The notes under the pieces are model-generated. The model worked only from the letters and a program-made list of their open reading frames with translations, was not told the origin of the DNA and ran no database searches. From NCBI RefSeq assembly GCF_013373865.1, contig NC_050472.1, positions 27,055,190 to 27,119,189 of the forward strand: a DNA stretch of 64,000 nt. Reading direction: 5' to 3'. The stretch's first letter is position 1, and each line of letters starts with the position of its first letter. Below, one piece after another: positions 63,962-64,000 of the stretch. The DNA is from Monomorium pharaonis. Lineage: Eukaryota; Arthropoda; Insecta; Hymenoptera; Formicidae. A program made the translations under genes and the position numbers.

Positions 63962-64000
63962 GTAAGTCATGCAAAATCGCGCGGAATTATTTTTTAATAA

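Overview
The window is nuclear DNA from an insect, most likely a hymenopteran and plausibly an ant. The support is spliced genes with GT-AG introns of about 80 bp to 25 kb, AT-rich introns alternating with CpG-rich islands, many dinucleotide microsatellites, and proteins of insect type. Examples are an Amt-type ammonium transporter, Atg8a, a short RpL22, the two synaptobrevins nSyb and Syb, and a ClC-2-like chloride channel. I worked out exon boundaries by joining reading frames across GT-AG sites; every internal junction listed keeps codon phase. The order-level assignment is an inference.

Left part (1-13.5 kb). Minus strand: the first five exons of the ammonium transporter Amt (1-1368, running off the window edge), then Atg8a (2283-4770). 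The Atg8a 5' flank is followed by a cluster of three inverted repeats (5691-6606). A plus-strand gene of unknown identity may begin at about 6.6-7.06 kb and continue into a 35-bp microexon at 10832-10866. RpL22 (8227-9529, minus) would then lie inside its first intron. A 240-bp piggyBac-type MITE flanked by TTAA sits at 10063-10302.

Middle part (13.5-33 kb). The neuronal synaptobrevin gene nSyb runs on the minus strand from a CpG-rich first exon (ending 29383) to a last exon at 13496-13689. Its start codon is split by intron 1. The second R-SNARE gene, Syb, is transcribed away from it at 32365-33042 (plus), so the two paralogues form a head-to-head pair. Syb has two possible terminal exons that give different short tails after the membrane anchor.

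Right part (37-64 kb). A ClC-2-type chloride channel (ClC-a) occupies more than 26 kb on the plus strand. Three separate first coding units (37497; 54493 plus 54921; 60641) each end in phase 0 and can splice to the same common exon at 62473, so the gene probably has three promoters and three N-termini. It continues past the right edge. A two-exon gene for an Ldh2/MDH2-type NAD(P)-dependent oxidoreductase (45156-47605, plus) is nested in its first intron. A 595-bp TA-flanked MITE lies at 59785-60379.

The genes do not form one pathway. nSyb and Syb are both vesicle R-SNAREs, and several genes (nSyb, Syb, ClC-a, Amt) encode membrane proteins. I found no tRNA, rRNA, CRISPR array or viral sequence. 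The long spaces between exons are mostly AT-rich intron with microsatellites.
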